The notes beneath the pieces are model-generated. The model saw only the letters and a list, made by a program, of their open reading frames with translations, was not told the origin of the DNA and searched no databases. Positions 1 through 6,033 of a stretch of DNA of 8,210 nucleotides are shown here, one piece after another; positions within the stretch are counted from its first letter, which is position 1, and the number at the start of each line of letters is the position of its first letter. Origin of the DNA: an uncultured Collinsella sp. (GTDB lineage Bacteria > Actinomycetota > Coriobacteriia > Coriobacteriales > Coriobacteriaceae). The stretch spans positions 1-8,210 of the forward strand of contig CABRZN010000086.1 of the NCBI GenBank assembly GCA_902475445.1, read 5' to 3'. The translations under genes and the position numbers were made by a program.

Positions 1-347
1 GAGTCGTACCAGTTTTCGGCAAAAAGGCGCCCCCGCCCATGAAGGCAGGGGGCGTAAAGACGAAAGTGGCCGTCGGGCGAGACGCCGTCGTCCCTCGATT
101 GAGCGTACTTTTTGAGATCGTCGACTTGTGCCAGGATCACGCGTGCACGACGCGCAAATTCTCTGCCCGCCGGAGACAAAACAGCCTCCCCCGCCGATCG
201 GTTGAGCAAAACGATCTGATACTCAGATTCCAACTTTTTGATTGCCGACGAAACGGCCTGCGGACTCACATGAACGGCGCGAGCTGCTTTGCGCACGCCG
301 CCATAGTTCGCTACCGCTTGAAGGTATTCGAGTTGAGAAAGCTGCAT
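1..347 (-). CDS. LysR-type transcriptional regulator, N-terminal part (runs off the left edge)
   Basis: This is a DNA-binding regulator of the LysR family, of which 115 codons are visible before the window ends with the frame still open. Residues about 3-60 form the LysR winged helix-turn-helix: it starts MQLSQLEYLQAVANYGGVRK, followed by AARAVHVSPQAVSSAIKKLE, which is the recognition-helix region, then an LSPAGREF wing. The stretch from about residue 95 (FRLYAPC) would begin the effector-binding domain, most of which is outside the window. Full-length family members are about 300 residues. The ATG is preceded by GGAG six bases upstream. The gene starts only 41 bases after the HIT gene stop, with no convincing terminator between, so it may be read from the same transcript. 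Target genes and ligand cannot be inferred. A GC-rich hairpin followed by five Ts lies inside the frame and is listed separately. Confidence 0.85.
   Translation of the reverse strand, partial: MQLSQLEYLQAVANYGGVRKAARAVHVSPQAVSSAIKKLESEYQIVLLNRSAGEAVLSPAGREFARRARVILAQVDDLKKYAQSRDDGVSPDGHFRLYAPCLHGRGRLFAENWYD
20..54 (-). terminator. Terminator-like hairpin inside the LysR reading frame
   Basis: Read on the minus strand, CGCCCCC (54-48) pairs perfectly with GGGGGCG (34-28) around a 13-base loop. The all-G:C 7-bp stem is followed by CCTTTTTG (27-20). This is the form of an intrinsic terminator, but it sits inside an open coding frame, so it could be active only when the RNA is not being translated, or it could be chance in GC-rich coding DNA. 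Confidence 0.35.
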
Positions 348-388
348 AGATTACTCCAAAGGCAGCCAAGTCGACGGCCTACGCGCCC

Positions 389-724
389 TCAGATGAGGTT
401 CTCACCCAAGTTCTTGCCGCCAAGGACGTGCATGTGGAAGTGCATGACGGTCTGGCCGGCGTTGACGCCCTTGTTGGAGATGACGCGGAAACCGTCCTCC
501 AAGCCCTTGACCTTGGCGACCTCCTGGATGGCGTGAGCCATGGCGCCCATGGTCTCGGCAGGCACGTTGTCGGCGATGTCGCTGTAGTGCTTCTTGGGGA
601 TCACGAGGGTATGGACCGGCGCCTGGGGGTTGAGGTCGTCGAATGCGATGACCTGGTCGTCCTCATAGACAACGGTCGAGGGGATCTCGTGGTTGGCAAT
701 TTTGCAGAAGATGCAATCGCACAT
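389..724 (-). CDS. HIT-family (histidine triad) nucleotide hydrolase
   Basis: This is a 111-residue cytosolic HIT protein of the HINT type, a family that hydrolyses AMP-lysine, AMP-NH2 and related adenosine phosphoramidates. The signature HFHMHVLGG lies at residues about 95-103, with the triad histidines at about 95, 97 and 99; in HINT proteins the middle one is the nucleophile. The N-terminus (MCDCIFCKIANHEIPS) has the CxxC seen in many bacterial HIT proteins that bind zinc. The length matches the family norm of about 105-120. I chose ATG 724 rather than the upstream GTG at 742, because AAAGGA lies seven bases before 724 and the longer form would encode its own ribosome binding site. It follows xseB by 49 bases, with a TATAAT box in the gap, so it may be both co-transcribed and separately promoted. 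The exact substrate is unknown. Confidence 0.93.
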   Translation of the reverse strand: MCDCIFCKIANHEIPSTVVYEDDQVIAFDDLNPQAPVHTLVIPKKHYSDIADNVPAETMGAMAHAIQEVAKVKGLEDGFRVISNKGVNAGQTVMHFHMHVLGGKNLGENLI

Positions 725-753
725 GGTTGGTTCCTTTCTCACAGACCAAGGTA

Positions 754-782
754 ATTATATTTGGTCGGGATGGTTAGAACGA
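754..782 (-). promoter_or_regulatory. Candidate promoter for the HIT gene
   Basis: A perfect TATAAT lies at complement 754-759 in the short gap between the xseB stop and the HIT start. The hexamer 17 bases upstream (complement 777-782, TCGTTC) is a poor -35 and overlaps the end of xseB. The predicted transcript would begin about 20-25 bases before the HIT start codon. The -10 match is good; the promoter as a whole is inferred. Confidence 0.4.
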
Positions 783-1040
783 GAGGTTGTCGTCGGTGTT
801 GGCGGCTTCGCCGTCGGCGAGCACGTCGTTGCCGTCGACGTCCTTAAGAAGCACCGAGACCTTCTGCTCGGCATCGGACAGGCGGGTGCGCAGACTCTTG
901 AGAAGCTCGACGCCGCGGGTATAGCTCTCGAGCGACTCCTCGAGCTCCATATCACCCGACTCCAAGCTGCGGATGATGAGCTCCAGCTCCTGCGAGGCCT
1001 GCTTGTACGTAAGCTGCTCGACCGGGGTCTTCTCTGCCAT
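774..1040 (-). CDS. xseB: Exodeoxyribonuclease VII small subunit
   Basis: XseB is the small helical subunit of exonuclease VII. Several copies coat the coiled-coil part of one XseA to make the enzyme that degrades single-stranded DNA from both ends in repair and recombination. The 88-residue protein has the family pattern: a first helix with LTYKQASQELELIIRSLESG, then MELEESLESYTRGVELLKSL and a third helix RTRLSDAEQKVSVLL, ending in a short acidic tail. Family members are about 60-90 residues. The start is ATG 1040 (MAEK), with AAAGGA seven bases upstream; an upstream TTG at 1058 would swallow that site. It lies 42 bases downstream of xseA with nothing terminator-like between, so the two subunits are made from one transcript. 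Confidence 0.95.
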   Translation of the reverse strand: MAEKTPVEQLTYKQASQELELIIRSLESGDMELEESLESYTRGVELLKSLRTRLSDAEQKVSVLLKDVDGNDVLADGEAANTDDNLSF

Positions 1041-1082
1041 ATCTGTTTCCTTTCCCAAAGGTTTATCACTGTAAAACGCGGT

Positions 1083-2534
1083 CTATTCGACCGTATTGAC
1101 CGTTGCCGCAACGTTACCGTCTGCCATGCGCACACGAATGGCGTCGCCGGGCTTAAAGGCCTTGGCGCTCGTAGCCACCCCATCATCGCTGTACGCGATG
1201 GAATAGCCGCGGGCAAGCACCTTGAGCGGCGACAGGGCATCGAGCGAAGCCGCTGCACGGCCCAGGTCGGACGCGGGTTTGCTGAGCATCGTACGTCCCT
1301 GATGCTCCAGACGGGAACTCGCAAGCGTGAGCGCATGGCGCTTGCCATCGAGTCCCGAGGTGCTTGCAGCCAGACGCTCGGGCAGGCGTTCAAAGCTGGA
1401 TCGGAAAGCCCCGACCGAGCGCGTTATGGCACCGGACAAACGATCGGCCGTCAAGGCAAGCTCTGACTCACGACGCTCGACCATAAACGTCGGATCGTTG
1501 AGACACGGGCGGCATGCGGCCGCATCGAGCGCGTCGCCCAAGCGAGCCGTATAGGTATCCCAGGAACGACGGCCACGCTGATCGAGCATCTCCAGGTCGA
1601 CCTGGGCCGACCCAATCATCGATGCCATCGCGGCACCCAGACGCTGATGGCGCGCCTCGAGCACATCGGCCAACTCCGTCATGGCCGGCGCCACCGATTC
1701 GGCCGCCGCCGTGGGCGTGGAGGCGCGGCGGTCGCTCACCATGTCGCAAATCGAGGTATCGGGCTCATGGCCAATGCCGGTCACCACGGGCACAGGGCAA
1801 GCCGCCACCGCGCGGGCAAGCTCCTCGTCGTTAAAGGTCATGAGGTCCTCGAAGGAACCGCCACCACGCACGAGCAAAATACAGTCGGGCGCCGGCGTAA
1901 TGGAAGCGGCACGGCGCAGGCCTTCAATAAGCTCGGCCGGCGCACCCTCGCCTTGAACCTTGGCGCCCACGCAAACGAGCTCGACGAGCGGGTTGCGACG
2001 ACGCAATGTGCGCTTGACGTCGTCGATTACGGCACCCGAAAGCGAGGTAACGACCGCCACGCGTGAGCAGAACACCGGAATGCGACGTTTGCGCGCTTCG
2101 TCCATCAGCCCCTCGCGGCGTAGCTTTTCGGCCAGTTGCGCCACTTGTTGACGCAGCAGGCCCTCCCCCGCCAGCGAGAACGAGCGAGCGACAAAGCTCA
2201 TGCGGCCCGTGGCCTTATAGAGATTGAAGCTGCCCTTAAAGCTCACCTGCATGCCGTCGCGCAGATCGAAAGTGCGCTTGAGATAGGCGCCCTTCCAGAT
2301 GATGCAGTCGACGGCCGCCGAGTCGTCCTTGATTTGGAAGTAGCAGTGGCCGCTTCGGGCATTGGGACCACGGAAGCCCGTGACCTCGCCCAGGACGCTC
2401 AGCTGCGGAATGGCATCGAGCGCACCGGCAGCGATCTCTACCGCCTGACTCACGCTGAGCTCCTTGCGCTCCTGCTCATCCGAACCGTCGAACTCGGCGG
2501 AAACGGCATTGCCGGTCAGATTCCAGCCTGCCAC
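1083..2534 (-). CDS. xseA: Exodeoxyribonuclease VII large subunit
   Basis: XseA is the catalytic subunit of exonuclease VII, which acts in the cytoplasm on single-stranded DNA. An OB-fold covers roughly residues 27-125 (SVSQAVEIAAG, then SGHCYFQIKDDSAAVDCIIW and FKGSFNLYKATGRMSF). The catalytic domain follows with the three usual blocks: VVTSLSGAVIDD near residue 165, RGGGSFEDLMTFNDEELA near 223, and GIGHEPDTSICDMVSDRRAS near 253. The C-terminal part is long and helical, and it ends with the conserved SPLKVLARGYSIAYSDDG and a short beta tail. I place the start at GTG 2534 because AAAGGAGG sits just before it; ATG codons at 2552 and 2561 are in frame but lack a good binding site or cover this one. 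That gives 483 residues, somewhat longer than the E. coli enzyme. xseB follows on the same strand. Confidence 0.96.
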   Translation of the reverse strand: MAGWNLTGNAVSAEFDGSDEQERKELSVSQAVEIAAGALDAIPQLSVLGEVTGFRGPNARSGHCYFQIKDDSAAVDCIIWKGAYLKRTFDLRDGMQVSFKGSFNLYKATGRMSFVARSFSLAGEGLLRQQVAQLAEKLRREGLMDEARKRRIPVFCSRVAVVTSLSGAVIDDVKRTLRRRNPLVELVCVGAKVQGEGAPAELIEGLRRAASITPAPDCILLVRGGGSFEDLMTFNDEELARAVAACPVPVVTGIGHEPDTSICDMVSDRRASTPTAAAESVAPAMTELADVLEARHQRLGAAMASMIGSAQVDLEMLDQRGRRSWDTYTARLGDALDAAACRPCLNDPTFMVERRESELALTADRLSGAITRSVGAFRSSFERLPERLAASTSGLDGKRHALTLASSRLEHQGRTMLSKPASDLGRAAASLDALSPLKVLARGYSIAYSDDGVATSAKAFKPGDAIRVRMADGNVAATVNTVE

Positions 2535-2603
2535 GCAGCCTCCTTTCGTCATCGTGCACATGGGCTCCGGCCCTGCGCAAATTCAAGTCCAACACATAGT
2601 ACA

Positions 2604-2633
2604 GCGCCGCGGGGACACAAATCTCCGCGGCGC
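2604..2633. terminator. Perfect GC-rich hairpin between the zinc peptidase gene and xseA
   Basis: Arms 2604-2615 and 2622-2633 pair over 12 bp (one G-T wobble) around a six-base loop; the core GCGCCGCGG / CCGCGGCGC is perfect. It starts 17 bases past the zinc peptidase stop codon and lies before xseA, so it probably terminates or stabilises the upstream transcript. Neither side has a real run of Ts, so it is not a canonical intrinsic terminator. A weak -10-like TACTAT (complement 2596-2601) abuts it and could serve xseA. Confidence 0.6.
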
Positions 2634-2649
2634 CTGTCAAGCCAATTTG

Positions 2650-3345
2650 TTATCGGTTGGAGTTTCTGTTGTAGCGAGCCATAAGATAGAGCAGCTGAAT
2701 GATCGACGTGAGCGCTGCGGCAACATAGGTAAGCGCGGCTGCCGTCAGGACCTTCTTGGCACCGTTGACCTGCTTGGAGCTCATACCCGACTGCTCGATA
2801 TACGCCACGGCGCGGCGGCTGGCATCAATCTCGACCGGCAGCGTAACCAACTGGAACAACACACTAAACGAGAAGAAGATCAGCGCGAGGGTCGTGAGTC
2901 CCGCGATGTTCATAAACACACCCATGAGCAACACGATGGTCCAAGTGTTCTGGGTAAAGTTGACGACCGGCACGAGGACTGTGCGTACCTTCATCATGGC
3001 ATAACCACTTTGACGCTGGGCGGCATGGCCCGCCTCGTGGCAGGCGACGGCAACGCTTGCGACCGACCCGCCCGAACGGTTGGCATCCGAGAGATACAGG
3101 TTATTGTCCTGCGGGTTGTAATGGTCGGTGAGCTCGCCGGCGACACCCTTGATACCCACGGCGTTGCAGCCGTTGGCGTCGAGCATGCGGCGAGCGCCCG
3201 TGTCGCCGTCCGAGCGAACCTTGGACCAGGTTTTGTATGTCGAGTTGATATAGTTCTGTGCGGCAAGGCCAAGCACCGTGCAGACAAGAACAACCAGCAG
3301 GTACAGCGGGTCGATGCCAAAGCCGTATCCATAGTAATAAGGCAT
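2650..3345 (-). CDS. Membrane zinc metallopeptidase, YugP family
   Basis: This 231-residue integral membrane protein belongs to the neutral zinc metallopeptidase family of B. subtilis YugP (usual length about 225). The N-terminus is MPYYYGYGFGIDPLYLLVVL, a glycine/tyrosine-rich start leading into a first membrane helix (about 13-33). The zinc motif CHEAGHAAQ gives HExxH at His103, Glu104 and His107. A likely third ligand is Glu172 in LPVEIDASRRA, a conserved block of the family. Hydrophobic segments at about 133-170 and 200-225 make further membrane spans. ATG 3345 is chosen because GGAGG lies seven bases upstream; an open frame reaches further but lacks a binding site. The 128-base gap to RNase D holds only a weak TAAAAT box (complement 3381-3386). 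The natural substrate of this family is unknown to me; quality control of membrane proteins is a guess. Confidence 0.9.
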   Translation of the reverse strand: MPYYYGYGFGIDPLYLLVVLVCTVLGLAAQNYINSTYKTWSKVRSDGDTGARRMLDANGCNAVGIKGVAGELTDHYNPQDNNLYLSDANRSGGSVASVAVACHEAGHAAQRQSGYAMMKVRTVLVPVVNFTQNTWTIVLLMGVFMNIAGLTTLALIFFSFSVLFQLVTLPVEIDASRRAVAYIEQSGMSSKQVNGAKKVLTAAALTYVAAALTSIIQLLYLMARYNRNSNR

Positions 3346-3473
3346 GCGAATTCCTCCGAATCGAGTTACACGTTGGAGGCATTTTACCCACTCGCCCAGC
3401 CAACGAGACACTATCGATGTTTTGGCATTGCAGCTCTAGAACGACGTTTACAGCGTTTGGTAAAACCGCGTAA

Positions 3474-4607
3474 CTATAGAAGCTCGATTTTGCCGTCCTT
3501 CACGGTGAGTCCCATATTGCCGGAAAGCAGATCGTCCAGACGCGAGCCCACAAGCTCAAAGCGCCAGCCTTCGCGCAGGGGGCTCTGCTCGGGGTGCTCA
3601 ATAAAGTCGGCCAGGTCATCGCGCGAGGCGATGACCGAGGTCGCCACGCCCGAGCGCTCGGCAACCAGGCGAATGAGCGCATACATGAGATCCGTCACGC
3701 TCTCCAACTCCGGAGAGATCTGGCGATGCCCGCGCACCATGAGCGGCAGGCGATCGTGCGGGCAGCTTGCGCCACGCTTGATGGCCATGAGCGCACCGTC
3801 CACGTCGCGCTCCCCCAACTGATCGGTACCGCGAATGCTACGGAACTCCTCAACGCGCACGGGATTGCGCTTGACGAGCGCAAGCAGCGTGTCGTCGGAC
3901 ATGACCCACTTGCGCGGGATGTTACGGCGCTCGGCGCGGTCCTCGCGCCAGGCGGCGAGCTCGCGCGCGATGCCCAGCTGGTGGCGGCTGCACGAGTTGA
4001 TGCGCTTGACCTTGCGGAATGCCTCGTGACGGTCGGCGCGATAGTGCGACTCGTCAGCCAGCGGGCGTAGCTCGTCGAGCACCCAGTCCACACGGCCCAG
4101 CTCGCGCAGGCGACTCATCATCTCGGTATAGGCGACGATCAAGTACTTGACGTCATCAATCGCGTACTCAATCTGCTTATCGGTCAGCGGGCGACGCGAC
4201 CAGTCGGTCAGCGACTCGGTCTTGGGCAGCGAGACGCCGCAAAACGTCTGAACAAGCGCGCCATACGAAATCTGCTGGCGCTCGCCCAAAAAGGCAGCGG
4301 CGACCTGCGTATCGAAAATCGGTCGTGGCAGCACGCCCACGGTATGGAGCATAACCTCCATATCCTGCGAGCAGGCGTGGAAGACCTTAGTCACGCTCTC
4401 GTCTGCCATAAGCTCGGCCAGCGGCGATAGGTCGTCGATTACCAGGGGATCGACCGCGACGCTCTCGGCAGGGGTGGCAATCTGAACCAAGCACAGACGC
4501 GGATGGAATGTGCGCTCGCGCAAAAACTCGGTATCGACGGCAATCGCGTCGAACTCACGGGCGCGCTGGCAAAAGTCGAGTAGAGCCTGATGTGTGGAAA
4601 TGTACAT
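3474..4607 (-). CDS. rnd: Ribonuclease D
   Basis: This is a 3'-to-5' exoribonuclease of the DEDDy class that trims tRNA precursors and other stable RNAs in the cytoplasm. All catalytic motifs are visible: Exo I AVDTEFLRE (Asp25, Glu27), Exo II VFHACSQDMEVM (Asp82), and Exo III YAIDDVKYL (Tyr148, Asp152). Two metal ions are expected at the four acidic residues. After the nuclease domain comes an HRDC-type helical domain around residues 205-255 (CSRHQLGIARELAAWREDRA, then NIPRKWVMSDDTLLALV), and the remainder to residue 377 resembles the second helical domain of RNase D. The length is nearly that of E. coli RNase D (375). I use ATG 4607 (MYISTHQALLDFC); its binding site (GGGTTG) is poor, and an upstream GTG at 4643 has none. 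The gene is divergent from the lipid kinase gene. Confidence 0.94.
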   Translation of the reverse strand: MYISTHQALLDFCQRAREFDAIAVDTEFLRERTFHPRLCLVQIATPAESVAVDPLVIDDLSPLAELMADESVTKVFHACSQDMEVMLHTVGVLPRPIFDTQVAAAFLGERQQISYGALVQTFCGVSLPKTESLTDWSRRPLTDKQIEYAIDDVKYLIVAYTEMMSRLRELGRVDWVLDELRPLADESHYRADRHEAFRKVKRINSCSRHQLGIARELAAWREDRAERRNIPRKWVMSDDTLLALVKRNPVRVEEFRSIRGTDQLGERDVDGALMAIKRGASCPHDRLPLMVRGHRQISPELESVTDLMYALIRLVAERSGVATSVIASRDDLADFIEHPEQSPLREGWRFELVGSRLDDLLSGNMGLTVKDGKIELL

Positions 4608-4669
4608 ATCAACCCATCGAATAAGGTTAGGCCCGAAAAACACGGGTAGGATATCGGCATTGCCTTACA

Positions 4670-4677
4670 ACTATACT
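4670..4677. promoter_or_regulatory. Candidate divergent promoter core between rnd and the lipid kinase gene
   Basis: The eight bases ACTATACT hold a -10-like hexamer on both strands: TATACT (4672-4677) rightward, and TATAGT (complement 4670-4675) leftward. They lie in the 98-base gap between divergent genes, about 30 bases before the kinase start and 65 before rnd. No good -35 is visible on either strand, so this rests on the -10 matches and location. Confidence 0.33.
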
Positions 4678-4705
4678 CGGTTAGTCACAGAACGGGAACG
4701 TAAGT

Positions 4706-5623
4706 ATGCGCTGCCTTATCATCCACAACCCGGCATCGGGCCCCAGCTCAGATGAAATCTTCGCATTCACGCACGCCCTTGCACAGGGCGGCGACGAGGT
4801 CGTGATGCGCTTTATCGGCGATGGCATGGAACCCGAGGACGCCGTGGCAGACGTGCGCGAGTTTGACCGCGTGGTCGTTTCGGGCGGCGACGGCACTGTC
4901 TCCAACGTGCTCGACCAGATGCGCGGATGCGGTGTCCCCACGCTCGTCTTCCCCTCCGGTACGGCCTGCCTGTTCTTCAACAACATCGGTAATGCCCCCG
5001 AGGCAGCGGCGCTTGCCAAGGCTTGCCGTGCCGGTCGCACGGTCAAAGTCGACATGGGCGAGCTCTTTTGGCTCGACGAGAACGGCAACGAGAAGCGCCA
5101 CGGCTTCATCATCATCGCCGGCTCGGGTTTCGACGCCGAAATCATGATGAAGGCCGCCCCCACCAAAAACGACATCGGCGAGATCGCCTACTTCCTCTCT
5201 GCGCTCGCCACGCCCAACCCTACGGTAGCGCACTTTACGATTGAGCATGACGGCATTGTCGAGGAGCTCGACGGCATCTGCTGCATGGCCGGCAACACCT
5301 CGGTCATCCAAAACGACATCAACCTGTTCCCCGACTGCCGCATGAACGATGGCATGGTCGACATTGCGGTCATCGAACCCGTGCGCACCGTGCAGCTGCT
5401 GCCTACTGTGATCACCGCTGCGCTTGACCCCGCCGGCAAGGTACTCGGGCGCCCGCAGTTCAAGATCATCCAGACCAAGGAAGCCAAGATCACCTGCACC
5501 CCGTCGCTGGGCATGCAGTTCGATGGCGAGATTATCTCCAGCAATTCGGGCGTCTTTGGAGCCCGCGCGCTTCCGCAATGCCTCGACCTCATCGTCGACG
5601 AATTCTCACCGCTCGGAAAATAG
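4706..5623 (+). CDS. Diacylglycerol kinase-like lipid kinase (YegS/DgkB/BmrU family)
   Basis: This 305-residue protein belongs to the soluble lipid kinase family that phosphorylates diacylglycerol or related lipids at the inner face of the membrane, recycling lipid headgroups. The nucleotide-binding domain starts MRCLIIHNPASG and holds the hallmark SGGDGTVSNVLDQM (GGDGT at 60-64). A beta-sandwich lipid domain follows, with MNDGMVDIAVIEP near 213-225 and MQFDGE at about 270-275, which carries the conserved Asp-Gly-Glu. The second nucleotide loop reads FPSGTACLFFNNIG (82-95), where most relatives have GTxND; the Asn-Asp pair is missing. The ATG at 4706 has only a weak binding site (GGGA nine bases upstream). 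Its stop codon overlaps the AGGAGG of the small membrane protein gene, so the two are probably translationally linked. The lipid substrate is not determined by the sequence. Confidence 0.9.
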   Translation: MRCLIIHNPASGPSSDEIFAFTHALAQGGDEVVMRFIGDGMEPEDAVADVREFDRVVVSGGDGTVSNVLDQMRGCGVPTLVFPSGTACLFFNNIGNAPEAAALAKACRAGRTVKVDMGELFWLDENGNEKRHGFIIIAGSGFDAEIMMKAAPTKNDIGEIAYFLSALATPNPTVAHFTIEHDGIVEELDGICCMAGNTSVIQNDINLFPDCRMNDGMVDIAVIEPVRTVQLLPTVITAALDPAGKVLGRPQFKIIQTKEAKITCTPSLGMQFDGEIISSNSGVFGARALPQCLDLIVDEFSPLGK

Positions 5624-5632
5624 GAGGACCCC

Positions 5633-5725
5633 ATGAACGACAATCCCCTGATCGGCTTTATTGTCATCGTTTTGGCCATGCTCGTCGGCTATGCGATCAA
5701 CGTGATCCACCGCCGGAAGAAGTAA
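5633..5725 (+). CDS. 30-residue single-pass membrane protein
   Basis: This is a small open frame with a very strong ribosome binding site: AGGAGG at 5622-5627, which overlaps the stop codon of the lipid kinase gene and sits five bases before the ATG. The peptide is MNDNPLIGFIVIVLAMLVGY followed by AINVIHRRKK: a four-residue polar start, about 20 hydrophobic residues forming one membrane helix, and a basic tail that should face the cytoplasm. The terminator at 5760 ends the transcript shortly after. The spacing implies that it is made together with the kinase. I do not recognise a family. It might anchor or regulate the kinase at the membrane, but that is a guess from linkage alone. It is short enough to be missed by gene finders. 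Confidence 0.75.
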   Translation: MNDNPLIGFIVIVLAMLVGYAINVIHRRKK

Positions 5726-5759
5726 ATCCACATTGGTATGATATTCATCCAGTTATCGA

Positions 5760-5808
5760 CTCTCCCGCTGTTTATGCAAATCCTAAACAGCGGGAGAGTT
5801 TTCTTTTT
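5760..5808 (+). terminator. Strong intrinsic terminator of the kinase / small-protein operon
   Basis: The arms CTCTCCCGCTGTTT (5760-5773) and AAACAGCGGGAGAG (5785-5798) pair perfectly over 14 bp, extendable by two outer pairs, around an 11-base loop. TTTTCTTTTT (5799-5808) follows directly. This is the best intrinsic terminator in the window and closes the rightward operon 35 bases after the small membrane protein stop. Confidence 0.93.
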
Positions 5809-5858
5809 GAGCGCCGTCTAATGCTTTATTCAGCTACAGTAAATGCAGGGTGCCTTTA

Positions 5859-5887
5859 TTTAACTAAAGCCATAAAATGAGTATTAT
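5859..5887 (+). promoter_or_regulatory. Candidate promoter for the C69 peptidase gene
   Basis: TTTAAC (5859-5864) and TATTAT (5882-5887) are 17 bases apart, a fair fit to a housekeeping sigma promoter. It would give a 5' UTR of about 140 bases. The block is AT-rich, so chance matches are likely; TTTACA at 5950-5955 with a poor -10 near 5973 is a rival that would start closer to the gene. Confidence 0.3.
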
Positions 5888-5987
5888 TATCCGTTCATCG
5901 TATATTTCCACACGCTCATCGAGTAAAAGCTGTTGTCGAGTGAATACTCTTTACACTTCCTTTAGGCTAGTAGATGTATTTATTAGC

Positions 5988-6017
5988 TGAAACTCCGTAC
6001 GGTTTCGCGGGGTTTCA
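5988..6017 (+). promoter_or_regulatory. Stem-loop in the 5' UTR of the C69 peptidase gene
   Basis: TGAAACTCCG (5988-5997) pairs with CGGGGTTTCA (6008-6017) over 10 bp with one wobble pair, around a 10-base loop. It ends six bases before the GGGAGGG ribosome binding site (6024-6030). The position suggests an effect on translation or mRNA stability; no T run follows, so it is not a terminator. Confidence 0.5.
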
Positions 6018-6033
6018 ACAGTTGGGAGGGATT

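Larger units (their letters stand above)
5726..6033. other. Intergenic stretch: terminator, AT-rich block, 5' UTR stem-loop
   Basis: These 308 bases hold no gene that I can support. From left to right they contain the intrinsic terminator (5760-5808), an AT-rich block (about 5820-5985) unlike the GC-rich surroundings and probably carrying the promoter of the C69 peptidase gene, and a stem-loop just before that gene's ribosome binding site. Short open frames here (for example ATG 5821, 19 codons) lack a binding site. Confidence 0.7.

Noticed and set aside
755..1393. A 212-codon minus-strand frame overlapping xseB and the end of xseA
   Set aside because: It is a different frame from both genes, rich in Arg, Ser and Pro as expected of an out-of-frame reading, and it conflicts with the clear xseA and xseB products.
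3420..3473. Short inverted repeat (TTTAC / GTAAA) after rnd as a terminator
   Set aside because: Only five pairs and no T run follow it on the minus strand.
2464..3822. A 452-codon open frame on the plus strand across xseA, the zinc peptidase and rnd
   Set aside because: It runs antisense through three well-supported genes and an intergenic hairpin, and it has no recognisable domain.
5821..5880. Nineteen-codon frame in the AT-rich intergenic block
   Set aside because: No ribosome binding site is present and nothing in the peptide stands out.
5974..6033. Upstream ATG in frame with the C69 peptidase gene
   Set aside because: It has no ribosome binding site, and it would add 20 residues in front of a clear signal peptide; ATG 6034 has GGGAGGG.
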